From positions 319,003 to 383,002 of the forward strand of contig NZ_JH815208.1 in the NCBI RefSeq assembly GCF_000296505.1: 64,000 nt of DNA. Reading direction: 5' to 3'. This DNA is from Schaalia turicensis ACS-279-V-Col4. GTDB taxonomy: Bacteria > Actinomycetota > Actinomycetes > Actinomycetales > Actinomycetaceae. A program made the position numbers and the translations under genes. This document shows, in pieces, positions 56,377-63,800 of this stretch (position 1 is the first letter of the stretch; each line of letters begins with the position of its first letter). The notes under the pieces were generated by a model that made no database searches, had not been told where the DNA came from, and worked only from the letters and a program-made list of their open reading frames with translations.

Positions 56377-57840
56377 TCAAACATCGGCGACCGCGTGATC
56401 GAGGGCGCCTTCCTCTGCGCGCTTCAACATGCGATGGCGATTGATCAGCGCAACACCGACGATAAAGACGATCCACACGAGGGACGTGAACAATCCCTGA
56501 CGCGTGTCCTCAAACAGGATGAGGACGGCGACCATCGCCAGCATGAAGATGAAGACGATCCACGCGGATGCTGCGCCCCACGGAGCCTTGAAGACGGAGG
56601 CTTCGTGGCGCTCAGGGTAGCGACGCAGGTAAATCAGGTACGAGACAATGATGACGACCCACACGCCCATGAACAGGGTTGCCGACATGGATGTGACCAG
56701 CGTGAACGCCGCGGAGATTGACCCGCCGGACGCCATGACGATAATGCCGGACAGCAGGCAGACACACGACAGGAACAGAGCGTTCTTCGGGACGTGACGC
56801 TGAGACAGGCGGGCAAAGATCTTGGGGGCGTCTCCGCGCGACGCCAGGCCGAACAGCATACGTGACGTTGAGTAGATGCCGGAGTTCGCCGACGATGCAG
56901 CAGAGGTCAGAACGACAATGTTCACGATCGTCGCGGCCGCCGCTAGGCCGGTCATGGAGAACATGGTGACGAACGGCGAGCGCTCGGGGTCAACCTGGTC
57001 CCACGGGGTCACCATCATGATCGCGGCGAGAGCCGCGACGTAGAACAGCATGATGCGCACGGGGATGGAGTTGATCGCCTTGGGCAGAGTCTTTTCCGGG
57101 TCGGCGGTTTCCGCGGTCGTCGTGCCGACCAGTTCGATGCCGACGAATGCGAAGAGAGCAATCTGGAAGCCACCCAAGAATCCGATGAAACCCTTCGGGA
57201 AAACACCGCCGTGCGACCAGAGGTTTGATACCGCAGCGGTCGTGCCAGCTTCGGAGGTGGTGTGCATGGCGACCATGATGAAACCAACGACGACCAGCGC
57301 AAGAATCGCAATGATCTTGACCAGCGCGAACCAGAATTCTGTTTCACCAAACGCCTTCACGGTCATCGCGTTCAGGGAGAACAGCAGGACTGTCGTAATG
57401 ACAATCGGGATCCACGCGGGCGTTTGTGGCCACCAGAATCTGACGTATCCGGTGATGGCGATCACGTCGGCGACGCCGGTGACGACCCAGCACATCCAGT
57501 ACGTCCAGCCGGTGACGAACCCGGCCCAGGGACCGATGAGGTCGCGGGCGATGTCAGCGAACGTGTGATAGCGCGAGTCCGACAGAAGTAACTCACCCAT
57601 CGCGCGCATGAACATGAACAGGATCGCGCCGATAATGATGTAGACCAGCAGGATCGAAGGGCCTGCTGTGGCGATCGTCTTGCCGGAGCCCATGAACAGG
57701 CCGGTGCCAATTGCGCCACCGATTGCGATGAGCTGGACGTGTCGGTTTTGCAGATTGCGTTGCAGGTGGCCACTTTCGCCGGTGTCGGCTCCTGCGCTAG
57801 GCGCAGGTGTTCCGGTTGCGCTCATGCCGTGACTACTCAT
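56377..57840 (-). CDS. APC-family amino-acid permease
   Basis: A 487-residue, 12-helix transporter. LQNRHVQLIAIGGAIGTGLFMGSGKTIATAGPSILLVY is split across the first helix; IGGAIGTGLFMGSG is the family signature. GFQIALFAFVGIELVGTTTAETADPEKTLPKAINSIPVRI follows in the middle. Closest to AAT-family permeases such as D-serine/D-alanine/glycine transporters; the substrate is not fixed by sequence. ATG 57840 has AAGGAG four bases upstream; the second in-frame ATG is at 57825. Ends near the ykoE riboswitch, monocistronic. Confidence 0.92.
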   Translation of the reverse strand: MSSHGMSATGTPAPSAGADTGESGHLQRNLQNRHVQLIAIGGAIGTGLFMGSGKTIATAGPSILLVYIIIGAILFMFMRAMGELLLSDSRYHTFADIARDLIGPWAGFVTGWTYWMCWVVTGVADVIAITGYVRFWWPQTPAWIPIVITTVLLFSLNAMTVKAFGETEFWFALVKIIAILALVVVGFIMVAMHTTSEAGTTAAVSNLWSHGGVFPKGFIGFLGGFQIALFAFVGIELVGTTTAETADPEKTLPKAINSIPVRIMLFYVAALAAIMMVTPWDQVDPERSPFVTMFSMTGLAAAATIVNIVVLTSAASSANSGIYSTSRMLFGLASRGDAPKIFARLSQRHVPKNALFLSCVCLLSGIIVMASGGSISAAFTLVTSMSATLFMGVWVVIIVSYLIYLRRYPERHEASVFKAPWGAASAWIVFIFMLAMVAVLILFEDTRQGLFTSLVWIVFIVGVALINRHRMLKRAEEGALDHAVADV

Positions 57841-58170
57841 CAGACTCCTTCCGCGTCGGCGATATCGCCGAGCGTGTGTGTCGGCGGTGATGACGCCGAC
57901 ACTACGGGTAAGCCGAGCACTGCTGCTGTGCAAGGTCCGTAATTCGCTAACAGTGCCCCAATAATTGTTTACGATACTTCACCTTCGCGTTACCTTTTCA
58001 TGCGCGACACATGGCAAACGAGTCACGTCGCATTCACTCAACCGTGCCCCACCTGCGTATATGTGTCGATTTACATGATCTTGCACCTTCGCGTTTTCTC
58101 TTCCTCAATCACGAGGCCGCCCACACCACAAAGCACCAGGGCTTGCAGCGTGGGCGGTCTGAAGAAAGGT
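57841..58170. other. Intergenic region before the permease
   Basis: About 330 bases with no credible gene on either strand. It should carry the permease promoter. The one notable element is the octamer copy TCACGAGGCCGCCCACAC at 58109-58126, whose flanks match copies near 9343 and 13011. Confidence 0.55.
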
Positions 58171-58644
58171 TCAGGCTTCGAGGTGAGCTTTGATCGCATC
58201 AAGCGCTTCAGCCCACATCCCCGCTTCGTCATCCCACATTTGGCGGGCCTCGTCTTCATCGTCGCTGACTGACGAGAGGCCGGACTCTTCGATGTGAACG
58301 TTCACCGAGTCGCCCTCTTCAGAGAGGGAGATTTCGACGCGAGTCGCGTATTCGTCGGGGAGCTCATCGGATGCGATCGGATACCAGCGGAAGGCGACGA
58401 CATCCATCGGATCCTCGTCTGCTTTTTCAACCAGCCACTCGCCCGCTTCAGGGTCAGTCACGTGGTAGATGCCCTCATCATCAAGGGCGACCTCGTGGTC
58501 GTCGACCGGACCGTCATTAACCCACCAGCCGGGTTCGCTGACAACTGCCCACACGTTTTCAACAGAGGTGGCAATTCCACAGTCAACTTCGACGCGGTCG
58601 AAGTCCTCTTCCGGGGTGTTCTCATCATCATCGAAGAAATTCAT
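58171..58644 (-). CDS. Acidic SRPBCC-fold protein
   Basis: A 157-residue, very acidic protein of the START/SRPBCC type, with AHSA1-like features. Signs are VDCGIATSVENVWAVVSEPGWWVNDG near the N-terminus, FRWYPIAS in the centre, and EYATRVEISLSEEGDSVNVHIEESGL before a final helix WAEALDAIKAHLEA. Such proteins bind hydrophobic ligands; no specific role is known. The richness in Asp/Glu (DDDENTPEEDFD and DDEDEARQMWDDE) is notable. Stands alone. Confidence 0.75.
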   Translation of the reverse strand: MNFFDDDENTPEEDFDRVEVDCGIATSVENVWAVVSEPGWWVNDGPVDDHEVALDDEGIYHVTDPEAGEWLVEKADEDPMDVVAFRWYPIASDELPDEYATRVEISLSEEGDSVNVHIEESGLSSVSDDEDEARQMWDDEAGMWAEALDAIKAHLEA

Positions 58645-58696
58645 ACCTCAACGGTAACCGGAATCTTCCCACGTCACTAGATGAACGCGAATATGA

Positions 58697-58733
58697 CTTT
58701 GGGGTGCGTCGCGGATCGCGACGCACCCCAAAG
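58697..58733. terminator. Terminator hairpin
   Basis: CTTTGGGGTGCGTCGCG and complement: a perfect 17-bp stem with a 3-base loop, 12 bases after the stop of the DUF2249-like gene. It insulates it from the SRPBCC gene. Confidence 0.88.
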
Positions 58734-58744
58734 TGAGTGAATGA

Positions 58745-59293
58745 TCAGGAAATACGCGTGACGCGGTAGCGCCAGTTTTCCGGGCCCGCTTCGATGGTCT
58801 CGACACGGTAGTGAGACTCGGAGCCCTGCAGGTGAGCAAACAGCGGGTCAGGCTGATGCGGAGCGCGGATCTGGATGTTTTCGCCTACCGGCAGAGAATC
58901 CATTGCCGCGAACAAGGTTGCGCGACGAACGACCTTCGGGATCGAGTGAAGAACGAGTTCTTCAACGCCCGCACCATGGCCACAGTGTCCGTGACCGTGA
59001 TGGCCGTGTCCATGACCTCCGCGGCCATGTCCCTTACCACCGCAACCACAACCGCCTTCCGGCTTTGCCTCTTCAGCCTTATGACCGTGTCCACCACAGC
59101 CACAACCGGACGCGGTTTCTTCAACGGGGACCTCGTGGCCACGACCCTTGCCACCGCATCCTCCACCGTTTCCGTGGCCGCCGCAGCCACAGCCACCTTC
59201 GGACTTCACGTCTTCGGTGCCGGTTCGCGCGTCAACGAGCTTGAATGTCTGATGGTTCTGCGAGGGCGCTGCCTCGGGCAGGGCGTCGGCCAT
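58745..59293 (-). CDS. DUF2249-like protein with Cys/Gly/His-rich insert
   Basis: A 182-residue protein. The C-terminal half (IPKVVRRATLFAAMDSLPVGENIQI, PHQPDPLFAHLQG, ENWRYRVTRIS) matches DUF2249. The domain's first strand seems to lie earlier, at FKLVDARTG. Between them a roughly 75-residue insert contains three GCGCGG units, about 8 Cys and 12 His, and a HGHGHHGHGHCGHG run, a likely metal-binding loop. ATG 59293 has GGAGG just upstream; the earlier ATG 59317 lacks one. A CsoR-type palindrome lies 36-51 bases upstream, pointing to copper control. Role as a copper buffer is inferred. Confidence 0.8.
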   Translation of the reverse strand: MADALPEAAPSQNHQTFKLVDARTGTEDVKSEGGCGCGGHGNGGGCGGKGRGHEVPVEETASGCGCGGHGHKAEEAKPEGGCGCGGKGHGRGGHGHGHHGHGHCGHGAGVEELVLHSIPKVVRRATLFAAMDSLPVGENIQIRAPHQPDPLFAHLQGSESHYRVETIEAGPENWRYRVTRIS

Positions 59294-59328
59294 TTTTCCT
59301 CCAAAAGCTTGAGTCATTCACTCGAAAT

Positions 59329-59344
59329 ATACCCTATGGGGGTA
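59329..59344. promoter_or_regulatory. Second CsoR-type operator
   Basis: ATACCCTATGGGGGTA. On the minus strand it reads TACCCCCATAGGGTAT, matching TACCCCCTAGGGGTAT of the csoR promoter except at the centre and one G. TATATT follows directly on the minus strand and can serve as a -10 box, placing the site between promoter elements as at csoR. Confidence 0.7.
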
Positions 59345-59387
59345 CCCGTTCACTACAGGACTTCCGCGCCATTTCAGCGCGAGCAGA

Positions 59388-59852
59388 TCAGTCTTCGCGG
59401 AGCGCGAATTCTGCTTCGACCTCGACGGATACGTTCAACGGCAGGGCCGCAACACCGAATGCAGAACGCGCGTGTGCGGTGCCGAAGATTTCAGCGAATA
59501 GTTCAGACGCACCATTGATGACGCCGGCCTGGCCGTAGAAGTCAGGACGCGACGACACGAAGCCAACAACCTTGACGACACCTGCGAGGTTGTCGACGCC
59601 ACCCGCCAACGTCGCGGCTGCCGCGATCGCATTGAGCGCGCAGACGCGTGCGGCATCATTGGCATCTTCGGGGTCAGTTGCATCCTCACCGACTGCACCG
59701 ATGCAAACGGGTTCACCGTCAACAACAGGGAGCTGACCCGAGGTGCGGATAACACCGCGGTCGAGGACGGCTGGCACGTATGCGGCAACAGGAGTTGCGA
59801 CGGGCGGAAGTTCCAGGCCAAGTTCGGCAAGTTTTTCAGATGGCAGGCTCAT
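59388..59852 (-). CDS. RidA/YjgF-family protein
   Basis: A 154-residue RidA-fold protein, a trimeric enamine/imine deaminase family. TSGQLPVVDGEPVCIGAVG, AARVCALNAIAAAATLAGGVDNLAGVVKVVGFVSSRPDF and AEIFGTAHARSAFGVAALPLNVSVEVEAEF are typical of the longer YjgF-like subgroup. The canonical catalytic Arg of RidA is not clearly placed in this subgroup, so activity may differ. It lies upstream of the copper-linked gene but is separated by that gene's own operator. Confidence 0.9.
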   Translation of the reverse strand: MSLPSEKLAELGLELPPVATPVAAYVPAVLDRGVIRTSGQLPVVDGEPVCIGAVGEDATDPEDANDAARVCALNAIAAAATLAGGVDNLAGVVKVVGFVSSRPDFYGQAGVINGASELFAEIFGTAHARSAFGVAALPLNVSVEVEAEFALRED

Positions 59853-60237
59853 GACTGTCCTTTCAGTTTTCGCTGATCATATTCGTCGCAGGCGTCTGCC
59901 CGCTCCTTAGCGTCGAGCAACGCCGATTCCCTTCCAGGTTAGGTGTCTTTGCCATCGTCCGCGACCGCGCGAGGACGATCGTCACTGCGAGGACACCAAT
60001 GTTCACTCCAAGGAATGTGGCGACAAGGTCGGCACACTGTGGAGGACATAGGGTTCACATAGGCATTAGGGCCAATTGACATGATGTGCACCACTCATCA
60101 TTTTACGACACTTCGGTTGCACGTTTTTATGTCGCCCATCACTAACAATCTCACCTTTCGACACGTATAAACAGCGCTATTACGCGACTTTTTCAGGGCT
60201 CACACAAATTGTTGACAATCAACCTACGGTCGCAGAC
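59853..60237. other. Divergent intergenic region upstream of RidA
   Basis: 385 bases. On the minus strand a short open stretch encodes one hydrophobic segment (ADLVATFLGVNIGVLAVTIVLA) without a good start, which may be a gene remnant but is weak. The right end has the inverted repeat ATTGTTGACAAT (60208-60219). Nothing else convincing. Confidence 0.5.
60208..60219. promoter_or_regulatory. GntR-type operator-like inverted repeat
   Basis: ATTGTTGACAAT, 5-bp arms around TG, 18 bases before the ATG at 60238. TTGTTGACAA fits the TNGTNNACNA pattern of FadR-type GntR regulators. TTGACA within it could also be a -35 box. No GntR gene is in the window. Confidence 0.35.
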
Positions 60238-60498
60238 ATGGTTGAAGTGAGAATCCACGGTCGAGGAGGACAGGGAGTCGTCACGGCATCCGACCTGTTA
60301 GCAATGGCTGCTTTTACAGACGGACACCACACGCAAGCTTTCCCGTCCTTCGGTTCAGAACGTACTGGCGAGCCCGTCCTCACAATGGAGCGCACTGCCT
60401 ACGATGCAGCGAACGAGGTCATCGAATTCGGCACGCACATCTACAACGCGGAGCTCTACTCCTTCCGCTTCACACTTCACGACTCTCAGTCGAATTGA
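60238..60498 (+). pseudogene. Truncated pyruvate:ferredoxin oxidoreductase gamma subunit
   Basis: The first 53 residues ([40 protein letters not shown]) are the conserved N-terminus of the gamma subunit of 2-oxoacid:ferredoxin oxidoreductases, normally about 180 residues. The next 33 residues ([17 protein letters not shown]..., [13 protein letters not shown]) do not resemble that family and look like the tail of another gene, so this is a chimera formed by deletion. The alpha, beta and delta subunits are absent here. It marks the left edge of the fucosidase region. Confidence 0.7.
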
Positions 60499-60599
60499 GC
60501 CATCGTCACAGGTAATCAGAGACGACGGGGCGCCCCCGAGAAGGCATGACGGGGATCTCCCGAGGCGCTTTCTAAGCGGTTCGCATGGGCCGGACGGAT

Positions 60600-60630
60600 A
60601 GCGGAGGGGGCGGTCGGCGCCCCCTCCGCT
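60600..60630 (-). terminator. Terminator of the fucosidase operon
   Basis: AGCGGAGGGGGC and GCCCCCTCCGCT, a 12-bp GC-rich stem with a 7-base loop, five bases past the fucosidase stop. Confidence 0.8.
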
Positions 60631-60634
60631 CTAC

Positions 60635-61963
60635 TCAGTTCAGTGGAGCCGTGATCACCGAGGGCACACCTTCGGGGACCTCCAGCCGAAGGAGACCATC
60701 CTCGAACTCGATCCGAGCACCGCGAGAGGTCGCGCGCGACCAGTCGACACCGCTGGGGAGACCGCGAACCTCGCTCGCGTCGGCGGAGACGAAGAGGGTC
60801 GCATGGTCCGCGTGCCGAAGACCCCGCGCCCATCCCGTCGACTCCAAGGGGGTGTCAAGGACGGCGCCGCGAACGGTTTCCGCCTTGTACGGTCCCATGA
60901 ATTCCGCGAGGCCGTCGAGTGCCGCGATCTGCTCCTCGGGGATCGATCCGTCGGCCTTCGGGCCAACATTGAGAAGCAGGCGCCCGCCGCGTGTGACGAC
61001 GTCGAGGAGATGCCGGACGGCCGCGGGCCCATCGAGGTACTGCTCGGGACCCTCATTGCGGTTGTAGCCGAATGACAGGCCCACTCCGCGGCAGTTCTCC
61101 CAAACCGAAGCCGACTCGGAGGCACCGAAGTGCTGATACTCCGAAGTGAGGAAGTCTGAGTGCACGCCGCCGTAGCGGTCATTCGTCACCCCCTGCGGGC
61201 ACACCGCATAGAAGTGCTCCATCAGGCGACCGAGACCGTATTCTCCGAAGTTCTTCCCCTCGTCGGGCCAGTCGATGTCATTCCAGAACACGTCCGGGCG
61301 ATAGCGGTCAATGAGATCCTTCGACTGGACGAATGCGTAGCGCGCGTAATCGCGGTCCTTGGGACGGTGAAGGTCGTTGCATTGCTCGTCAGTGACGATT
61401 GGCGGGAAGGGCCTGTAGTGCCAATCGAGTCCGCCCGAGTAGTAGAGGCCCAAGTGCAGCCCAGCCTCACGGGTCGCATCGGCGAATGCCTCTACGAAGT
61501 TGCGCCGCGGTCCGCGAGCGACCGTGTTTCGGGTCCCGGTCTCGGGGGCGTCCCACAAGGTGATGCCGTCATGGTGCTTCGTCGTCAGGACCGCGTAGTC
61601 GGCGCCAGCCGCCGAGAAACGGGCGAGCCAGTCATGGGCGTCGAATCGTCGCGCATCCCACATGTCAAGGAAGGAGTCGTAGTCGAGCTTGCCGTAGAGC
61701 TCCTGGTGACGAACGCTCGCGGGCGATCCCGGAATGCGGATCGTGTTGTAGTACCACTCGGCATAGGAATTGTGAGTGAACCACTGAACCCAGTCGGCCT
61801 CGGTGCCAAGCTCACCATGATCCTCGGCCCAAGCCGGCAAGGAGTAGGCACCCCAATGGACGAAGAATCCGAGGGGGGCGTCGGAGTACCACTGCGGGGT
61901 AGGTCTGACGAGATCCGACCAGTCGCTCGCTGAGTACTCCACGGTCTGCGGTGTGAATTCCAT
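60635..61963 (-). CDS. Alpha-L-fucosidase (GH29)
   Basis: A 442-residue intracellular glycosidase. GFFVHWGAYSLPAWAE, YAVLTTKHHDGITLWD and LHLGLYYSGGLDWHY are GH29 motifs; the nucleophile Asp lies in DVFWNDIDWPDEGK. FGYNRNEGPEQYL and GGRLLLNVGPKADGSIP follow. It removes alpha-linked fucose from oligosaccharides. ATG 61963 begins two bases after the permease stop, with GGAGG nine bases upstream inside the permease gene. The longer frame to 62083 is rejected as it overlaps that gene. No signal peptide, so oligosaccharide import by the adjacent transporter is implied. Confidence 0.93.
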   Translation of the reverse strand: MEFTPQTVEYSASDWSDLVRPTPQWYSDAPLGFFVHWGAYSLPAWAEDHGELGTEADWVQWFTHNSYAEWYYNTIRIPGSPASVRHQELYGKLDYDSFLDMWDARRFDAHDWLARFSAAGADYAVLTTKHHDGITLWDAPETGTRNTVARGPRRNFVEAFADATREAGLHLGLYYSGGLDWHYRPFPPIVTDEQCNDLHRPKDRDYARYAFVQSKDLIDRYRPDVFWNDIDWPDEGKNFGEYGLGRLMEHFYAVCPQGVTNDRYGGVHSDFLTSEYQHFGASESASVWENCRGVGLSFGYNRNEGPEQYLDGPAAVRHLLDVVTRGGRLLLNVGPKADGSIPEEQIAALDGLAEFMGPYKAETVRGAVLDTPLESTGWARGLRHADHATLFVSADASEVRGLPSGVDWSRATSRGARIEFEDGLLRLEVPEGVPSVITAPLN

Positions 61964-61965
61964 GT

Positions 61966-62814
61966 TTATCGACCTCCGAAGGCACCGAGAGCGACGCCCT
62001 TCTCGAGTTGTTTCTGAAGGAAGACGACGATGAAGATCGAGGGGATCGTCGTCAAGGTCACTGCGGCCATCATCGGGCCCCAATCCGTGCCGCGCTCCCC
62101 AGAGAACATCTGGAGGCCCAGCGGGATGGTGGCGAGACTCGAATCGTTAACGACGATGAGCGGCCAAAGGAACGTCGACCAGTAGTCGATGAAGGCGAAG
62201 ACCCCGACGACCATGATCGGCGCCTTGAGGAGAGGCAGAAGAATCTTCGTCATGATCTCAAAATCCGAACACCCGTCGATCCTCGCAGCCTCCTCGAATT
62301 CGAGGGGCAGGGAAAGAAGGAATTGACGGATGAGGAAGGCGCCGAAAGCCCCGAAGGCGAAGGGAACGATTAGCGCGAAGTAGGAGTTCATGAGGCCGAG
62401 GCGTTGCATCCCAATATAGAGGGGGATAACAAGGACTTCCTGAGGAAGGACGAGCGTGCCGATGAACAGGAGGAACAGCTGGTCACGGAATCTGAAGCGC
62501 AGACGCGCAAAGGCGTAGGCCGAGAGCGTTGAAACGAAAACTGAAAGGAGGGCGCCAGCGATCGAAACGATGAAAGAATTGAGAATGACGCGGCCGAAAG
62601 GAATCGAGGTGAGAGCCGACGGGTAGTTCGACCACTCGAGTCGCGATGCGACGAGCGAGGCGCCCGACGAGAAGACCTCGGCAGTCGGCTTCAAGGAGGT
62701 AACGACCATCCAAGAGAAGGGGAAAAGGAATACGAGGGCTATGAGGACGAGGAGGACGGCGGAACCGATTCGACCGATCCTGCGTCCGAGGGACACTCGC
62801 GAGTTGTCACGCAT
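61966..62814 (-). CDS. Sugar ABC transporter permease (MalG/CUT1 type)
   Basis: A 282-residue, six-helix permease. Helix 1 is VLLVLIALVFLFPFSWMVVTSLKPTAEVF; the ATPase-contacting EAA loop is EEAARIDGCSDFEIMTKILLPLLKAPI. C-terminal WGPMMAAVTLTTIPSIFIVVFLQKQLEKGVALGAFGG is a CUT1 hallmark. It pairs with the overlapping upstream permease (8 bases) and the binding protein. No ATPase gene is in view; CUT1 systems often share one. Confidence 0.95.
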   Translation of the reverse strand: MRDNSRVSLGRRIGRIGSAVLLVLIALVFLFPFSWMVVTSLKPTAEVFSSGASLVASRLEWSNYPSALTSIPFGRVILNSFIVSIAGALLSVFVSTLSAYAFARLRFRFRDQLFLLFIGTLVLPQEVLVIPLYIGMQRLGLMNSYFALIVPFAFGAFGAFLIRQFLLSLPLEFEEAARIDGCSDFEIMTKILLPLLKAPIMVVGVFAFIDYWSTFLWPLIVVNDSSLATIPLGLQMFSGERGTDWGPMMAAVTLTTIPSIFIVVFLQKQLEKGVALGAFGGR

Positions 62815-63769
62815 CGTAATTCACCCACTTTTTCTGCTGGCTGAACTGGAGGGCAGTCAGCAGCATGACGACGACAAAGAGGACCCAAGCCAACGAGGAC
62901 GCGTAGCCAAGCTTGTCGAAAGCGAAGCCGTTTCGGTACAAGTAGAGAACCATCGTATTCGTGTTCTCTCCCGGGCCTCCGGCGGTAAGGAAATAGGGCT
63001 GAGCAAAGACCTTGAATGCCCCAATGACTGTCATGATCGTGCAGAAGAAGACGGTCGGGGAGATCATCGGAAAGACAACCTTGAAGAAGCGCTGGAATCC
63101 GTTAGCGCCGTCAATAGTCGCAGCCTCAAGGACGGACGTGTTCAGCCCGTTGAGGCCAGCCGTCAGAACAACGATGTTGTAGCCCAGTCCCTGCCACAGG
63201 GACATAATCAGAAGAGAGACCATCGCGAGCACAGGGGTGTTGAGCCAGGAGACCGGCTCGACGCCGATGGAGCCGAGCCCCGCGTTCACAACGCCTTGGT
63301 CGGATAGAAGAAGACGCCAGATGAGCGCGTTGCCCGCCATCGGGGTGACGACGGGGATGAAGAAGACAACGCGCAGGAAGCGGGACCAGAAGTCTGGCAA
63401 GTGCTGAAGCCAGTATGACAAACCTAGCGAGATCACCAGGTTGAGGAATGTGTAGCTCAGCGCGAAGACGACGGTGTTGCGCATGACGATCCAGAACGCT
63501 GGGTCCTGTCCGGAGAGCATGCGGACGTAGTTGTCGAGACCGACGAAGGTCGCGCCCCCAAAGAGCGACCAACTGAAGAAGCTGATCACCAGCGAGGCTA
63601 CGAGTGGGACGATTATGAAGCACACAAAACCGAGCATTCCCGGCGCAAGGTATATCGCAGCTCTCGCCGGGTCGCCCCGCCTCCCGGAGCGGGTCGCGGA
63701 GCGCACGGCTCCGCGACCCGTCCGGGTTCGAGCGTCGACTTTCCCGGAGGCCTCTAGTGCCATTCTCAC
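62807..63769 (-). CDS. Sugar ABC transporter permease (MalF/CUT1 type)
   Basis: A 320-residue permease. A basic N-terminus (DARTRTGRG..., SGRRGDPARAAIYLAPGMLGF) precedes six helices. Its EAA loop is EAATIDGANGFQRFFKVVFPMISPTVFF. TAGGPGENTNTMVLYLYRNGFAF is typical of the C-terminal section. GTG 63769 is chosen over ATG 63763 because GGAGA lies six bases upstream. Works with the 61966-62814 permease to import an oligosaccharide, probably fucosylated, given the linked GH29 enzyme. Confidence 0.95.
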   Translation of the reverse strand: MRMALEASGKVDARTRTGRGAVRSATRSGRRGDPARAAIYLAPGMLGFVCFIIVPLVASLVISFFSWSLFGGATFVGLDNYVRMLSGQDPAFWIVMRNTVVFALSYTFLNLVISLGLSYWLQHLPDFWSRFLRVVFFIPVVTPMAGNALIWRLLLSDQGVVNAGLGSIGVEPVSWLNTPVLAMVSLLIMSLWQGLGYNIVVLTAGLNGLNTSVLEAATIDGANGFQRFFKVVFPMISPTVFFCTIMTVIGAFKVFAQPYFLTAGGPGENTNTMVLYLYRNGFAFDKLGYASSLAWVLFVVVMLLTALQFSQQKKWVNYDA

Positions 63770-63800
63770 GGGTTCTCTCCGTTCCTGTCGCCTGGGGTAA

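Noticed and set aside
56203-56721. Plus-strand frame overlapping the ykoE riboswitch and permease end
   Set aside because: It runs through the TPP aptamer and opposes the permease; composition is typical of a shadow frame.
59853-60060. Minus-strand open stretch with one hydrophobic segment upstream of RidA
   Set aside because: No plausible start and an upstream stop just before it. Could be a remnant, but support is too thin to call a gene.
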